Assembly (NCBI RefSeq): GCF_001424705.1
Contig: NZ_LMRA01000002.1
Coordinates: 99,294-163,293 of the forward strand
Origin: Methylobacterium sp. Leaf465
GTDB taxonomy: Bacteria; Pseudomonadota; Alphaproteobacteria; Rhizobiales; Beijerinckiaceae
Direction of reading: 5' to 3'
Length of the DNA: 64,000 nucleotides
Positions 55,553 to 63,986 of the stretch are shown here, piece after piece (within the stretch, counting starts at the first letter, position 1; each line of letters begins with the position of its first letter). The notes under the pieces were generated by a model that had not been told where the DNA came from, did no database searches, and worked only from the letters and a program-made list of their open reading frames with translations. Made by a program: the position numbers and the translations under genes.

Positions 55553-56716
55553 TTACAAGTAGCTTAACCCCGACCAGGCCGCTCGGCGCTTCAGCCGGAC
55601 CATCCAGCGGCAGGCGAGCCAGAGCGGCGGGACCAGGATCGCCGCGACAAGCCAGATCTGCCACGGGGCCCCCGCCTCGATTCGGTTGGATGGGCCGCCG
55701 AGGCCGAGCGCCAGTGCGCCGTCGTGGAGCAGTCGCAGCAGCCAGAGATGCGCGAGGTAGAAGAACAGCGGCGCGCCCCCGAAGGTACGTAGAACACCGA
55801 GGCTTCGCGCCGGCACCGCCTCGAACAGGGCGAGGAGCCCGATGCCGAGGCCCAGGGTTAGCAGCAGGAAGTCGGCTGAGGGCGGGTACTTCGTCAGGTT
55901 GACGAAGGAGAGCGCGGTGAGGAGTGGCGTCGCCCCCGACTGCCATGGCGCCGGCTCGCCGTAGCCGTTGAGGCTCCGCAGGATCAGGAAGGCGGAGAGC
56001 GCCGCGCCGCCGAGTGCCAGGAGCCCCGTGCGGCGGGTGGCCGGCGCGACCGCTCCGGCGAAGAGCGGCCCCAGGGCGTAGCCCGCCGCGATCACGCCGA
56101 ACCAGGGCAGCACGGGATAAGAGGTGCGCGCCACGCCCCAGGGCAGTTCGATGACGCCCCGCTGGTGCAGGATCGACCAGGGCACGTAGCCCGTATCTCC
56201 TGATTGGAGCACGAGTCCGTCGAGCAGGTTGTGGCCGAGCATCACCGCCGCGGCGAAAAGGACGAGGGCAGCACGCGGCAGCCAGAGCAGGGCGGCGAGA
56301 GCCAGCATGCTGAGGCCGATGGCCCAAATCACCTGCAGGTAGAGGATCGGTGGCGTCAGGCTGCGGGTCCAGGCGAGGCTGACCAGCGTCACCTCCAGAA
56401 GGATCAGCAGCAGGCCGCGCTTCGCCAGAAACACGCTGGTCGCCCGCCGGTCGCCGTGCTTCTGCGCATGGAGGCTGGCCGAGAGGCCGGTCAGCAGGAT
56501 GAAGACCGGCGCGCAGAGGTGCGCGGTGAGCCGGGTCAGGACGAGGCCGGGCGGCGTCACGGCCAGATCCATCGGGTCACGGACCTGGGCGTGCAGGTAG
56601 ACGAACTCCCGCACGTGGTCGACGAGCATGAGCAGCATGACGAGGCCGCGCAGGGCGTCGATGGAGACGATGCGGGACTGTGGACCCTGCGCTCCCTCGG
56701 AGGCTGTCGGTCTCAT
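55553..56716 (-). CDS. DUF1624 / heparan-alpha-glucosaminide N-acetyltransferase-like membrane protein
   Basis: 387 residues from ATG 56716. About ten hydrophobic segments; the N-terminal motif RIVSIDALRGLVMLLMLVDH carries the Asp/Arg and His of this acyltransferase family. Members transfer acetyl groups across or at the membrane to sugars or other small acceptors. It is the last gene of the minus-strand riboswitch operon and its start overlaps the preceding stop by 4 bases (ATGA). Acceptor unknown. Confidence 0.83.
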   Translation of the reverse strand: MRPTASEGAQGPQSRIVSIDALRGLVMLLMLVDHVREFVYLHAQVRDPMDLAVTPPGLVLTRLTAHLCAPVFILLTGLSASLHAQKHGDRRATSVFLAKRGLLLILLEVTLVSLAWTRSLTPPILYLQVIWAIGLSMLALAALLWLPRAALVLFAAAVMLGHNLLDGLVLQSGDTGYVPWSILHQRGVIELPWGVARTSYPVLPWFGVIAAGYALGPLFAGAVAPATRRTGLLALGGAALSAFLILRSLNGYGEPAPWQSGATPLLTALSFVNLTKYPPSADFLLLTLGLGIGLLALFEAVPARSLGVLRTFGGAPLFFYLAHLWLLRLLHDGALALGLGGPSNRIEAGAPWQIWLVAAILVPPLWLACRWMVRLKRRAAWSGLSYL

Positions 56717-57021
56717 CGCACGCGCTCCGTTCCGATCCGATGCAGGAGCCGGCCGACATCCACGGGTGTCCAGACCGCGCCGCCGCGCGGCTTGCGGACC
56801 CCACGCCGCGTCAACTCGGGAGCGAGGCACTGGGGCGTCCGCCCGACTTCTCCGCCAATCGATTCCAGAATCGGCATGAGGTCGAGCACGTAGCGGCGCG
56901 CGCGCTCGGACGAGGCCCCGCGCCCCGCATCCCCGCGCCGGACATGGGCGGCAGGCGCATCAACAAGCTGGGCCGCCGGGCTGCCATCCCCGGCTGCACC
57001 CTTCCGGTTCGCGCGCATCAT
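56713..57021 (-). CDS. Small protein with recombinase-domain-like C-terminus
   Basis: 102 residues from ATG 57021, which overlaps the ABC permease stop by 4 bases; its own stop overlaps the next start by 4 bases, so the arrangement supports a real gene. The C-terminal half (ESIGGEVGRTPQCLAPELTR, then VWTPVDVGRLLHRIG) looks like the small DNA-binding helix pattern of serine-recombinase C-terminal domains. The N-terminal half is basic and low-complexity. Function in an export operon is unclear. Confidence 0.55.
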   Translation of the reverse strand: MMRANRKGAAGDGSPAAQLVDAPAAHVRRGDAGRGASSERARRYVLDLMPILESIGGEVGRTPQCLAPELTRRGVRKPRGGAVWTPVDVGRLLHRIGTERVR

Positions 57022-58505
57022 GCGGGCCATTCGGCGAGGCGGCGGAGAGCCAGCGCGGCGAGGAGTAGGGTTCCCGCGACCAAGCAACCGAGGGCCACCA
57101 TCGCCTGGCGCTCCGCCGCGGCGCGGGGCACGGAGGGCGCGAATGCCGGCACGGCATCGTAGGCGGCAAAATCGAGCCGCGCGGGACAGCCCGGACAGAC
57201 CGGCGCGGGGTCCAGTGCCTGGGCGAGGATGCGAGGCTCGAAGAACGCACGCAGGTCCCGGCGGTACGCGGCGCCTGCCGCCAGGAAGGCGGAATGGCGC
57301 TCGGCGTCGGTTCCCGCCGCCATCTCAAGCGCAAGGGCGAGGACCGTCGCGGGCGACAGGATCGCCAGGCGTCGGCTCCAGGTCGCCGCCGTCCGGGCAT
57401 GGTCCCGCGCGGCATCCCGATAGCTCGCCAGCGCTTCGTCGTAGAACGCATCGCGGGCGAGGCGCTTGACCTCGGGCGCCTCCGCCAGTCCCGGCCGGCT
57501 CGCGGCGTCCGGAACCTTGCCGGTCAGCCAGGCCGCGGTGATCCGTGCGCCTTCCTCCCCGGTGTAGAACCGGACCTGTGCCCGCCGGCTCGCATCGATC
57601 GCCGCGATCCGCGAGGGCGTCGGTGCGAGGACCTCAACCGCGAGGCCGAGCGTGCTTGGCAGGGCCACCGTAACGCAGGCCCAGGCTAGCACGAGGATCG
57701 CGAGGGCGGCGACGCCCCCGCGCCACAGGCTGGCCGCCAGGGCGCAGGCCGACACCCACAGGACGACGTAGGCGGCCAGGGCCGCCGCGAGGAGGGCCAG
57801 CGTGCCCACCCAACCGTCGAGCTCTCCGAGACCGCCCGAGACGATGAGCGCCAGCGCCGTTGCCCCGAGAACGGCCGCGATGGCGACCAGAGCCACGGCC
57901 CCGAACTTCGCGCCTGCCACGCGACGCGGCCCGACTGGCTGCGACGCGATCATGCGCAGGATGCCGCTGTCGAACTCGGAGGAGAGCCGCGTGCCGGCGA
58001 GCGCGATAACCACGAGCGGCACGAGGTAGACCAGCGCGAAGGTGAGATCGAACGGACCAAGCCTGAGCCGAGCCGTCGAGCCGGGCTCGTAGGCGGTGTC
58101 GTCGAAGACGGTGCTGAAGCCGAAGCTGGCCCGCATGATCGCGGGCTGCACGTCGGACTGACCTGCCGCGAACGCGGCGAGCGGCGTCGGAGGCTTCACC
58201 GCGTAGGCGGCCATGAAGTAGGTCATGAAGCCGAAGGCGTCCGTGGGGTCCTGCCAGTAATTCACCTTGATCGGCGAGGGCTTGCCGTAGCGTTCATGGG
58301 CGGCCTTGGCGTCCCGCACGACCCGGTCGGTGTCGGCGACGGCCTGCGCGAGGGCGGCCCGCTCCGTTGCGACGCGCCCGGCGCCCGTCCACGCTGCCAG
58401 GCAGAGCGCCGCGACAAGGGCGGCGAGGATCGCCCAGGTCAGGCGCTCGCGCAGGATGAGGCGCAACTCGGCGCCGAGCAGCACAGGGAACCGTACGGTT
58501 GTCAC
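57018..58505 (-). CDS. ABC-2 type exporter permease, DUF3526-like (second)
   Basis: 495 residues from a GTG at 58505, overlapping the preceding stop by 4 bases. First membrane segment is LTWAILAALVAALCLAAWTG; a large extracytoplasmic domain follows (about 45-170), then five more membrane segments (LTFALVYLVPLVVIALAG, ALIVSG, AAYVVLWVSACALAASLW and others) with a last one near the C-terminus. This is the ABC-2 permease pattern with DUF3526-type long extracytoplasmic loop. Frame extends far upstream by chance; that extension is rejected. Confidence 0.82.
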   Translation of the reverse strand: MTTVRFPVLLGAELRLILRERLTWAILAALVAALCLAAWTGAGRVATERAALAQAVADTDRVVRDAKAAHERYGKPSPIKVNYWQDPTDAFGFMTYFMAAYAVKPPTPLAAFAAGQSDVQPAIMRASFGFSTVFDDTAYEPGSTARLRLGPFDLTFALVYLVPLVVIALAGTRLSSEFDSGILRMIASQPVGPRRVAGAKFGAVALVAIAAVLGATALALIVSGGLGELDGWVGTLALLAAALAAYVVLWVSACALAASLWRGGVAALAILVLAWACVTVALPSTLGLAVEVLAPTPSRIAAIDASRRAQVRFYTGEEGARITAAWLTGKVPDAASRPGLAEAPEVKRLARDAFYDEALASYRDAARDHARTAATWSRRLAILSPATVLALALEMAAGTDAERHSAFLAAGAAYRRDLRAFFEPRILAQALDPAPVCPGCPARLDFAAYDAVPAFAPSVPRAAAERQAMVALGCLVAGTLLLAALALRRLAEWPA

Positions 58506-59896
58506 GGCTTCAGCCTCCGGACCAGGGGACGGCACAGGAGCGCCAGCAGACCGAGCCAGAGGGCTAGGACGAGGGCCGGAACGCGTGCGTTCGCCAGCGT
58601 GGTCGCGAACGGCAATGGCCGGTGGACGAACGGCGGGATCTCCTCCCAGAGATCCCGCCCGGAAACGAGGATGGTCCCGCCGCGCTGGGGATGGTCGCGG
58701 ATCTCTGCGTTCATGCGTTCGGAGATGTCGCGCCGATAGGCTTCCGCCGTCCAGACGAAGTGGGCATGCTGGGCGAAATCGGTGCCGGCCAGCGTCTGCG
58801 AGAGGGCCTGCAGGGCAACCCGCGGCGAGAGGAGGCCGGCCCAGGCCAAGGCCCTGTCCTGGGCCGCGAGGCTGTCGAAGAATGCTCCGAGCTCGCGGTC
58901 GTAGACCGCGAAGTTGTGCCCCTCGTTTTCGGACATCATCAGGCCGCGCAGGTCGACGGGCAATTCGTCGGGGTCGCTCACGCCGTAGCGGGCCAGAACC
59001 TCGCGCGTACGGATGTCGTTCGCCTCTGCAGTACGATGGGCCCGAAATCCGGCCTCGATCCGCGCACGGACATCCCGGTAGGACAAGGCAGGCACGACGG
59101 CGTCGACTCCGACGACCGCGAGGCGGGGGGCCGCGACGCAGAGGAGGGCCCAGGCCGCAAGTGTCGCCGCGAGCGCGCCCCGGGCCGTGCGGGCGACCAG
59201 TGAGACGAGCATCGCGAGCAGTAGGAACACGGCGGTGTAGGCGAGTTGCGCAGCGACCCAGATCAGCAGGCGCGGAACGACCTGCCAGCCCGCACCATCC
59301 TGACTCACCACCGCAAGCGCGCCGATCCCGAGGAGCGGTAGGCCCGCCACGAGGGCGAGCGCGGCGAAAAGGGCCGCGAACCGGCTCGCGAAGAGCCGGC
59401 CCGGCGGGACGCCGTTGCCGAGTGCGAGACGCAGCGTCCCACGCTCGCGGTCGGCCGCGAAGGCGGAGAAGCCCAGCAGGATGGCGGCGAGCGGCACCAC
59501 GAGCTGGACGATGTCGGCGACGCTGCTGAGGCCGGATCGGGTGAGCGGGCCGGCATCCTGGACGGCGCGGTAAACCGCGTCGTTGAACACGTGGGCCTCC
59601 ACACGCACCATCCGGCCCGTATAGGGCTCGGTGCCGGGATCGAGGACGGCAAGCGGTGCGGAGGGACGGAACACCCACAGCCCGAAATGGTCGGCCGAAT
59701 GCGGGTTCTTGGCATCCTGGCCGAGCCAGCGCGCGCGCTCGGCGGCCGCGACCTGAGCGACCTCGCCGGCGTAGCGCGTGGAATCCCGCCAGCCGCCGAG
59801 GCCCGCGACCGTAAGGAGCAGGACGAGGACGGCACCGATCCAGCGAAGGCGCACATCGCGGGCGGTGCGCGCAAGTTCGGCTAGGAGTTGCCTCAC
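58502..59896 (-). CDS. ABC-2 type exporter permease, DUF3526-like (first)
   Basis: 464 residues from a GTG at 59896. It starts MRQLLAELARTARDVRLRWI then a membrane segment (AVLVLLLTVAGLGGW), a long extracytoplasmic domain (about 40-125), LVVPLAAILLGFSAFAADR with the conserved ERGTLRLAL coupling segment, and four to five further segments. Same architecture as the following permease, so the two may form a heterodimer. The start overlaps the ATPase stop by 4 bases (GTGA). Confidence 0.83.
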   Translation of the reverse strand: MRQLLAELARTARDVRLRWIGAVLVLLLTVAGLGGWRDSTRYAGEVAQVAAAERARWLGQDAKNPHSADHFGLWVFRPSAPLAVLDPGTEPYTGRMVRVEAHVFNDAVYRAVQDAGPLTRSGLSSVADIVQLVVPLAAILLGFSAFAADRERGTLRLALGNGVPPGRLFASRFAALFAALALVAGLPLLGIGALAVVSQDGAGWQVVPRLLIWVAAQLAYTAVFLLLAMLVSLVARTARGALAATLAAWALLCVAAPRLAVVGVDAVVPALSYRDVRARIEAGFRAHRTAEANDIRTREVLARYGVSDPDELPVDLRGLMMSENEGHNFAVYDRELGAFFDSLAAQDRALAWAGLLSPRVALQALSQTLAGTDFAQHAHFVWTAEAYRRDISERMNAEIRDHPQRGGTILVSGRDLWEEIPPFVHRPLPFATTLANARVPALVLALWLGLLALLCRPLVRRLKP

Positions 59897-60636
59897 GCCG
59901 CGCTCCCCGCCAGCCGCTGGATGTAGAGCCGCTCCAGGCCGACGTGGTCGAGAGTCCTAGGGTCGATTTCCTCGACGATGCGGCCACGGCTCAAGACCCC
60001 GACTTGCCCGGCCATCTCGTGCACCCGATAGAGGTCGTGGGTCGCCATCAGGATAGCGGTGCCGCGCGTTGCCGCCGCCCGGACCGTGGTCGAGAAGTCC
60101 GCGGCTGCTCTCGGATCGAGGCCGGAGGTGGGCTCATCGAGGAGAAGGAGCCGGGCACGGCGCGCGAGCGCCACCGCGATGCCGACCTTCTGGCGCATAC
60201 CCTTGGAATAAGAGCCGGCGGGACTCTCGTGTGCAGTCTCGGCAAGACCGGCCTCGGCCAGGAGCGTGCGGGCTGTCCCCTTGCCCAGGTCGAGGCCGGC
60301 CAGGGTCGTGAAGTAGCGCAGGTTCTCTACGCCGGAGAGGCCGGGATAGAGTGCTACCTGTTCGGGGATGTAGGCCACGTGGCGGCGGGCGCCGACCGGG
60401 TCAGCGCCGGCATCGATTCCGCAGACCCGGACCGTGCCGGCATCCGCCTTCAGGAAGCCGAGGATCAGGTTAACCGTGGTGGTCTTGCCGGCACCGTTCG
60501 GTCCGAGCAGGGCGAAGACCTCGCCGGGGCGGAGCGACAGGTCGAGGCCATCGAGGGCCTGGCGTTCGCCGAAGCGCTTGCCCGCCCCCCGGATCTCCAG
60601 GACGAAGTCACCCGCATGGGTCGTGACGTCAGCCAT
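59893..60636 (-). CDS. ABC exporter ATP-binding protein (NosF-like)
   Basis: 247 residues from ATG 60636. Walker A GPNGAGKTT, Q-loop YIPEQVALYPGLS, signature variant YSKGMRQKVGIAVALA, Walker B LLLLDEPTSGLD and the H-loop His (TRGTAILMATHDLYR). The short Q-loop/Y-signature set is like ABC-2 exporter ATPases such as NosF. It drives the two DUF3526-type permeases. Its start shares one base with the receptor stop codon, so all genes of this operon are tightly coupled. Confidence 0.88.
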   Translation of the reverse strand: MADVTTHAGDFVLEIRGAGKRFGERQALDGLDLSLRPGEVFALLGPNGAGKTTTVNLILGFLKADAGTVRVCGIDAGADPVGARRHVAYIPEQVALYPGLSGVENLRYFTTLAGLDLGKGTARTLLAEAGLAETAHESPAGSYSKGMRQKVGIAVALARRARLLLLDEPTSGLDPRAAADFSTTVRAAATRGTAILMATHDLYRVHEMAGQVGVLSRGRIVEEIDPRTLDHVGLERLYIQRLAGSAA

Positions 60637-62885
60637 TAGAACCGCACCGAGATCGTGCCGGTGAAGCGCCGGGGCGCGCCGGGATAGACCCGGAAGGCGT
60701 TGTTCGAGCTCTCGTAGTAGGTGGCGTCGAAGATGTTCTCGACGTTGAGGCCGAAGCGCATGTTCTCGTAGCGATAGTAGGCCAGGGCATCGACCGCGAT
60801 GTAGGCCGGGAGCACGAAGCCGGAGCCTGCGGCGTCTCCGGCGCGTTCGCCGACACCGCGCACGCCGCCGCCGAGGCCGAGGCCCTTCCAGGGGCCGGCC
60901 TGCACCTCGTGCACGGCGAGCAGGCTGCCGGAGTGGCGCGGGATATTGACCAGCGGAGCGCCTACGGGGAGCACGTTGTCCTTCGTGACCAGGGCGTCGG
61001 CGTAGACGTAGCCGGCCAGGAGCTTGATCTCGGGGGTGATCTGACCGGCGGCCGTGAGCTCGAAGCCCTGGCTGCTTACCCCGCCAGCCGCCAGGGAGAA
61101 GCCCGGGTTGTTGGGGTCGGCCGTGAGCACGTTCTGCCGCTCGATGCGGAAGGCCGCCGCCGTCAGGCCGAGCGCGCCGCCGAACAGGTCGAGCTTGGCG
61201 CCGACTTCGTAGCCGAGCCCGGTCTCGGGCTCGAAGGGCACGGAGCGGGCCACCGCGAAGGCGTCGGGGCCGATATTGGGCCGGAAGCTGGTGCCCACGT
61301 TGGTGTAGAGGGCGAGCTCCGGCAGGGGCTGGTAGACGAGGCCGGCGCGCGGTGTCGCCGCCACCCGGGACTGGTCGACCTGGGTCGCCGTGGTGCGCTC
61401 GCGGAAGGACTGCTCGAAGAAATCGAATCGCACGCCGAGCAGGGCTTTCCACTCCGGACTGAGCGCGATCTGGTCCTGGGCGTAGAGGGCTGTGTTGGTG
61501 ACCCGCTCCAGGTTGTTGCGCCGGATGGTGAGCGGCGGCAGGGCCTGGCCGTAGCGCGGATCGTAGATGTCGAGGCTGTAGGGGCTCTGACGGAAGTTCG
61601 AGCGGTCGTAGACCACGCGGCTGTCGGTGCTCTCCCGCTCGAAGCCGAGCAGCACGGTATGGCCGAGATCGCCGGTGGCGAAGCGTCCCACAACCTCGGC
61701 CTGGCCGATGGCGGTATCCCAGCGGTAATCGCGAAAATTCCGGTCGCGCAGGACGGTGCGATTGTCGGCAGCGAGGCCACGCACCTCTGCCGATTCCCCG
61801 ACCAGCGAGCCGGTGTTGAAGTGGGTCGCCAGCCGCATCTGCCAGTCGGCGTCGAAGCGGTGCTCCACCCGGACCTGCATCGTGTCCGAGCTCTGGTACG
61901 TGCTCTGCCCGGGCTCACCGAGGAAGCGGGAGATCGGCAGGAATCCGAGCTGCTTGTTGATCGCGATCACGCCCCGGTCGACGACGATGCGGTTGCGCAG
62001 AAACTCGGTCTCGACGGTGACCTTCGTGTCCGGCGTGACCTGCCAGCTCACCACGGGCGCGACGAGGAGCCGGTCGCCATCCACGAAATCGCGAAAGCTG
62101 TTCTGGCGGCCGCCCGCGAAGTTGAAGCGGTAGAGCAGCGTGCCGTCCTCGTTGAGTTCGCCGCCGGCATCGACAGTGCCGCGGAATTGCTCGAACGAGC
62201 CCCAAAGGCCGCCCATCTCGACGAAGCGCTCGGCCGTCGGCTGCTTCGTGACAAAGTTGACGAGGCCGCCCGGGTCGCTGCGCCCGAACAGGCCGCCGCC
62301 GGGGCCCTTGAGCACCTCGATGCGCTCCACGTTCTGGGTATCGGGCGGCGGCGGCGAACCGCGGTTGATCGGGAAGCCGTTGCGGTAGAGCTCCGAGGTG
62401 GTCGTGCCGCGGATGGCGTAGCTGAATACCGTCAGGCCGCCGAAATTGTTCTGCTGGGCCACGCCCGGCGTGTAGTTGAAGATGCGGTCGACGCGGGTGG
62501 CGGCAAGATCGGTGATGACCTCGCGCGGCGCGACGGTGACGACCTGCGGCACGTCGCGCTGAGGGGTGTCGGTCTTGGTGCTGCTCACCGCCCGGTCGGC
62601 CCGGTAGCCCGGGGTCGGACCGATCAGACCTATTCCCGGGTTGGGGCCAGCACCAACGGCGACCGGGGCGCCCCCGCCAGCCCCCTCGACGGAAAGTTCC
62701 TCCAGCGTGACGGCTTCCTGCGCTCGGGCCTCCCAGGCGGGTGAACCCGTCGAGAGGATCGCGGCGAGGGCGCAACGCGATCCCGGGCGTCCGGCCCTCC
62801 AGCGGCGTTTGGTGGATCCGGGCGGGTTCGGGATCTGGGCCGTCGCGGTGGGCAGGCTCGGACGAGGGAACACCGGTGCACTCAA
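60636..62885 (-). CDS. TonB-dependent outer-membrane receptor (siderophore-type)
   Basis: About 749 residues. The start is uncertain: TTG 62885 is the first, GTG 62873 is an alternative; neither has a clear ribosome-binding site. Signal region near RCALAAILSTGSPAWEARA, then the plug (DTPQRDVPQVVTVAPREVIT, TPGVAQQNNFGGLTVFSYAI, RIEVLKGPGGGLFGRSDPGG) and a 22-strand barrel ending in the terminal Phe (GTISVRF). Plug features match FhuA-like siderophore receptors. A cobalamin riboswitch lies 114 bases upstream, so the substrate may be a corrinoid or a metal complex whose uptake is tied to B12 status. Confidence 0.88.
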   Translation of the reverse strand: MSAPVFPRPSLPTATAQIPNPPGSTKRRWRAGRPGSRCALAAILSTGSPAWEARAQEAVTLEELSVEGAGGGAPVAVGAGPNPGIGLIGPTPGYRADRAVSSTKTDTPQRDVPQVVTVAPREVITDLAATRVDRIFNYTPGVAQQNNFGGLTVFSYAIRGTTTSELYRNGFPINRGSPPPPDTQNVERIEVLKGPGGGLFGRSDPGGLVNFVTKQPTAERFVEMGGLWGSFEQFRGTVDAGGELNEDGTLLYRFNFAGGRQNSFRDFVDGDRLLVAPVVSWQVTPDTKVTVETEFLRNRIVVDRGVIAINKQLGFLPISRFLGEPGQSTYQSSDTMQVRVEHRFDADWQMRLATHFNTGSLVGESAEVRGLAADNRTVLRDRNFRDYRWDTAIGQAEVVGRFATGDLGHTVLLGFERESTDSRVVYDRSNFRQSPYSLDIYDPRYGQALPPLTIRRNNLERVTNTALYAQDQIALSPEWKALLGVRFDFFEQSFRERTTATQVDQSRVAATPRAGLVYQPLPELALYTNVGTSFRPNIGPDAFAVARSVPFEPETGLGYEVGAKLDLFGGALGLTAAAFRIERQNVLTADPNNPGFSLAAGGVSSQGFELTAAGQITPEIKLLAGYVYADALVTKDNVLPVGAPLVNIPRHSGSLLAVHEVQAGPWKGLGLGGGVRGVGERAGDAAGSGFVLPAYIAVDALAYYRYENMRFGLNVENIFDATYYESSNNAFRVYPGAPRRFTGTISVRF

Positions 62886-63352
62886 GGTTGTCGAGCGACA
62901 GCCGAGCGGGTGCCCTCACGGGATCGGCCGCGTCAGCAGCCAAGCCCGTTCCAGCGCTCCGCCGGGACACCCCGCCCGAGAGACGTATCGTCGTGCAAGG
63001 CAGGTCTCCTGGCTCGCGGGTCGTCGCCCTCTCCTCGGCCTTCCCAGTGCGACGCACCAGTGACCCTGGACGGAAAGAGCTCGCCGCTGACAGTTGCGGG
63101 GGCAGCTTCGGAAGCGCTCCTGCGAGTACCCCGAATTCCCTCTTAGCCCACGAGCCGACGACCCGCAGGAACCTTGACGGTCGAACAATCGCCGCGCTTC
63201 GGCTGGTAGTCAATCGCGAGACGTTGAATTTTTGAAACATTGTAACATTGCGCTCGCTTGTAATGGCTTCGGTCGACCCGGCGATGGGCGCAAGTGTGAA
63301 CGCCGCACGCTGGGCGATTGACCGTCCCCGGCACCCGGCCGTAAATGCGGCG
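62886..63352. other. Leader region of the TonB receptor operon
   Basis: 467 bases between the receptor and the divergent DUF2946-like gene. The part 62999-63175 is the cobalamin riboswitch. Between it and the receptor start, GC-rich inverted repeats (around 62945-62985) could be the expression platform. Confidence 0.5.
62999..63175 (-). promoter_or_regulatory. Cobalamin (B12) riboswitch
   Basis: On the minus strand the conserved parts appear in order: GGTTCC at the 5' end (63173-63168), GAGGGAAT (about 63145-63138), the B12-box core GCTGCCCCCGCAACTGT (63106-63090), CAGCGGCGAGC, GTCACTGG, TGGGAAGGCCGA and, at the 3' end, AGCCAGGAGACCTGCC (about 63015-62999). This is the standard cobalamin element order and spacing. 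Binding of adenosyl- or other cobalamin normally lowers expression of the downstream gene, here the TonB receptor and its exporter operon. Confidence 0.92.
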
Positions 63353-63721
63353 ATGCGCGGATGCCTGCCACGGATGGTCCAAGGCCGCGCGATCATCTCG
63401 GTGGTCGCGCTCTACGCGCTTGTGCTTCAGGCCGTTCTCGGCGGCCTGGTTCCGTTGCCATCCGCACCGGTCGGCGCCGTGATCTGCGCCGAGCATGACG
63501 GTTCGACCGGGCCGGGCGATCACGGGCCGGCTTGCCAGCATCACGCCTGTTGCACGATGGCCCAGGCCGTACAGTTGCTCCATCCGCTTCTGTGGGCGTT
63601 TGCAGCGGTCGCTTGGGCCCCCGCTCGGGTGACCTCCGCCCCGTGGCGAGACGCAGGTGCGGTCCAGGCGCGCGCGCCTCCCGACCCGTCCGTCAGTCCG
63701 CGAGGTCCGCCCACCGCCTGA
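63353..63721 (+). CDS. DUF2946-like small membrane-associated protein
   Basis: 122 residues from ATG 63353; 63374 (115 residues) is a possible start and 63248 (157 residues) less likely. A hydrophobic segment AIISVVALYALVLQAVLGGL is followed by a Cys/His cluster (VICAEHDG, PACQHHACCT). This pattern with CC/HH clusters is typical of DUF2946 proteins, which often neighbour TonB receptors and PepSY proteins and may handle metal ions. The gene is divergent from the receptor operon and 40 bases upstream of the PepSY gene. Confidence 0.65.
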   Translation: MRGCLPRMVQGRAIISVVALYALVLQAVLGGLVPLPSAPVGAVICAEHDGSTGPGDHGPACQHHACCTMAQAVQLLHPLLWAFAAVAWAPARVTSAPWRDAGAVQARAPPDPSVSPRGPPTA

Positions 63722-63761
63722 TCGATCCGCTTCCCGATCGCTCAGACCCGGACCCGAACCC

Positions 63762-63977
63762 ATGTCCCAGACCCTCCAGGGTGATGCGACGGCATTGTCC
63801 GCCGTTGCGCTCGCGCGCCCGGCTCAGGATGCCGTCCACCGCGCCGTCTGGCGTTGGCATTTCTACGCCGGCCTGCTCTGCCTGCCCTTCCTCGTCCTGC
63901 TTGTCCGACGTCAGCACCTGTGGGACAGATTGAGGGTCTTCACGAACGGAGGATGGCTGGTTCATCGTAGCCCCTGA
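63762..63977 (+). pseudogene. PepSY-associated membrane protein, interrupted after its first membrane segment
   Basis: From ATG 63762 the N-terminus is normal for this group: VHRAVWRWHFYAGLLCLPFL, the first transmembrane segment. The usual continuation is lost at about 63903 and replaced by LVRRQHLWDRLRVF and an early stop at 63975-63977. Just after, a new gene start appears at 63987. So the PepSY gene is most likely broken by an insertion sequence whose body continues past the window. Confidence 0.65.
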
Positions 63978-63986
63978 GGAGCGAAG

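Noticed and set aside
57018..59987. 989-residue open frame on the minus strand
   Set aside because: Only the part from GTG 58505 on looks like a protein; the rest is an out-of-frame reading of the first permease gene.
60909..62744. 611-residue open frame on the plus strand, antisense to the TonB receptor
   Set aside because: Codon pattern and composition (many Asp, Glu, Gly, Val without domain) are those of a shadow frame; the receptor on the other strand is clearly real.
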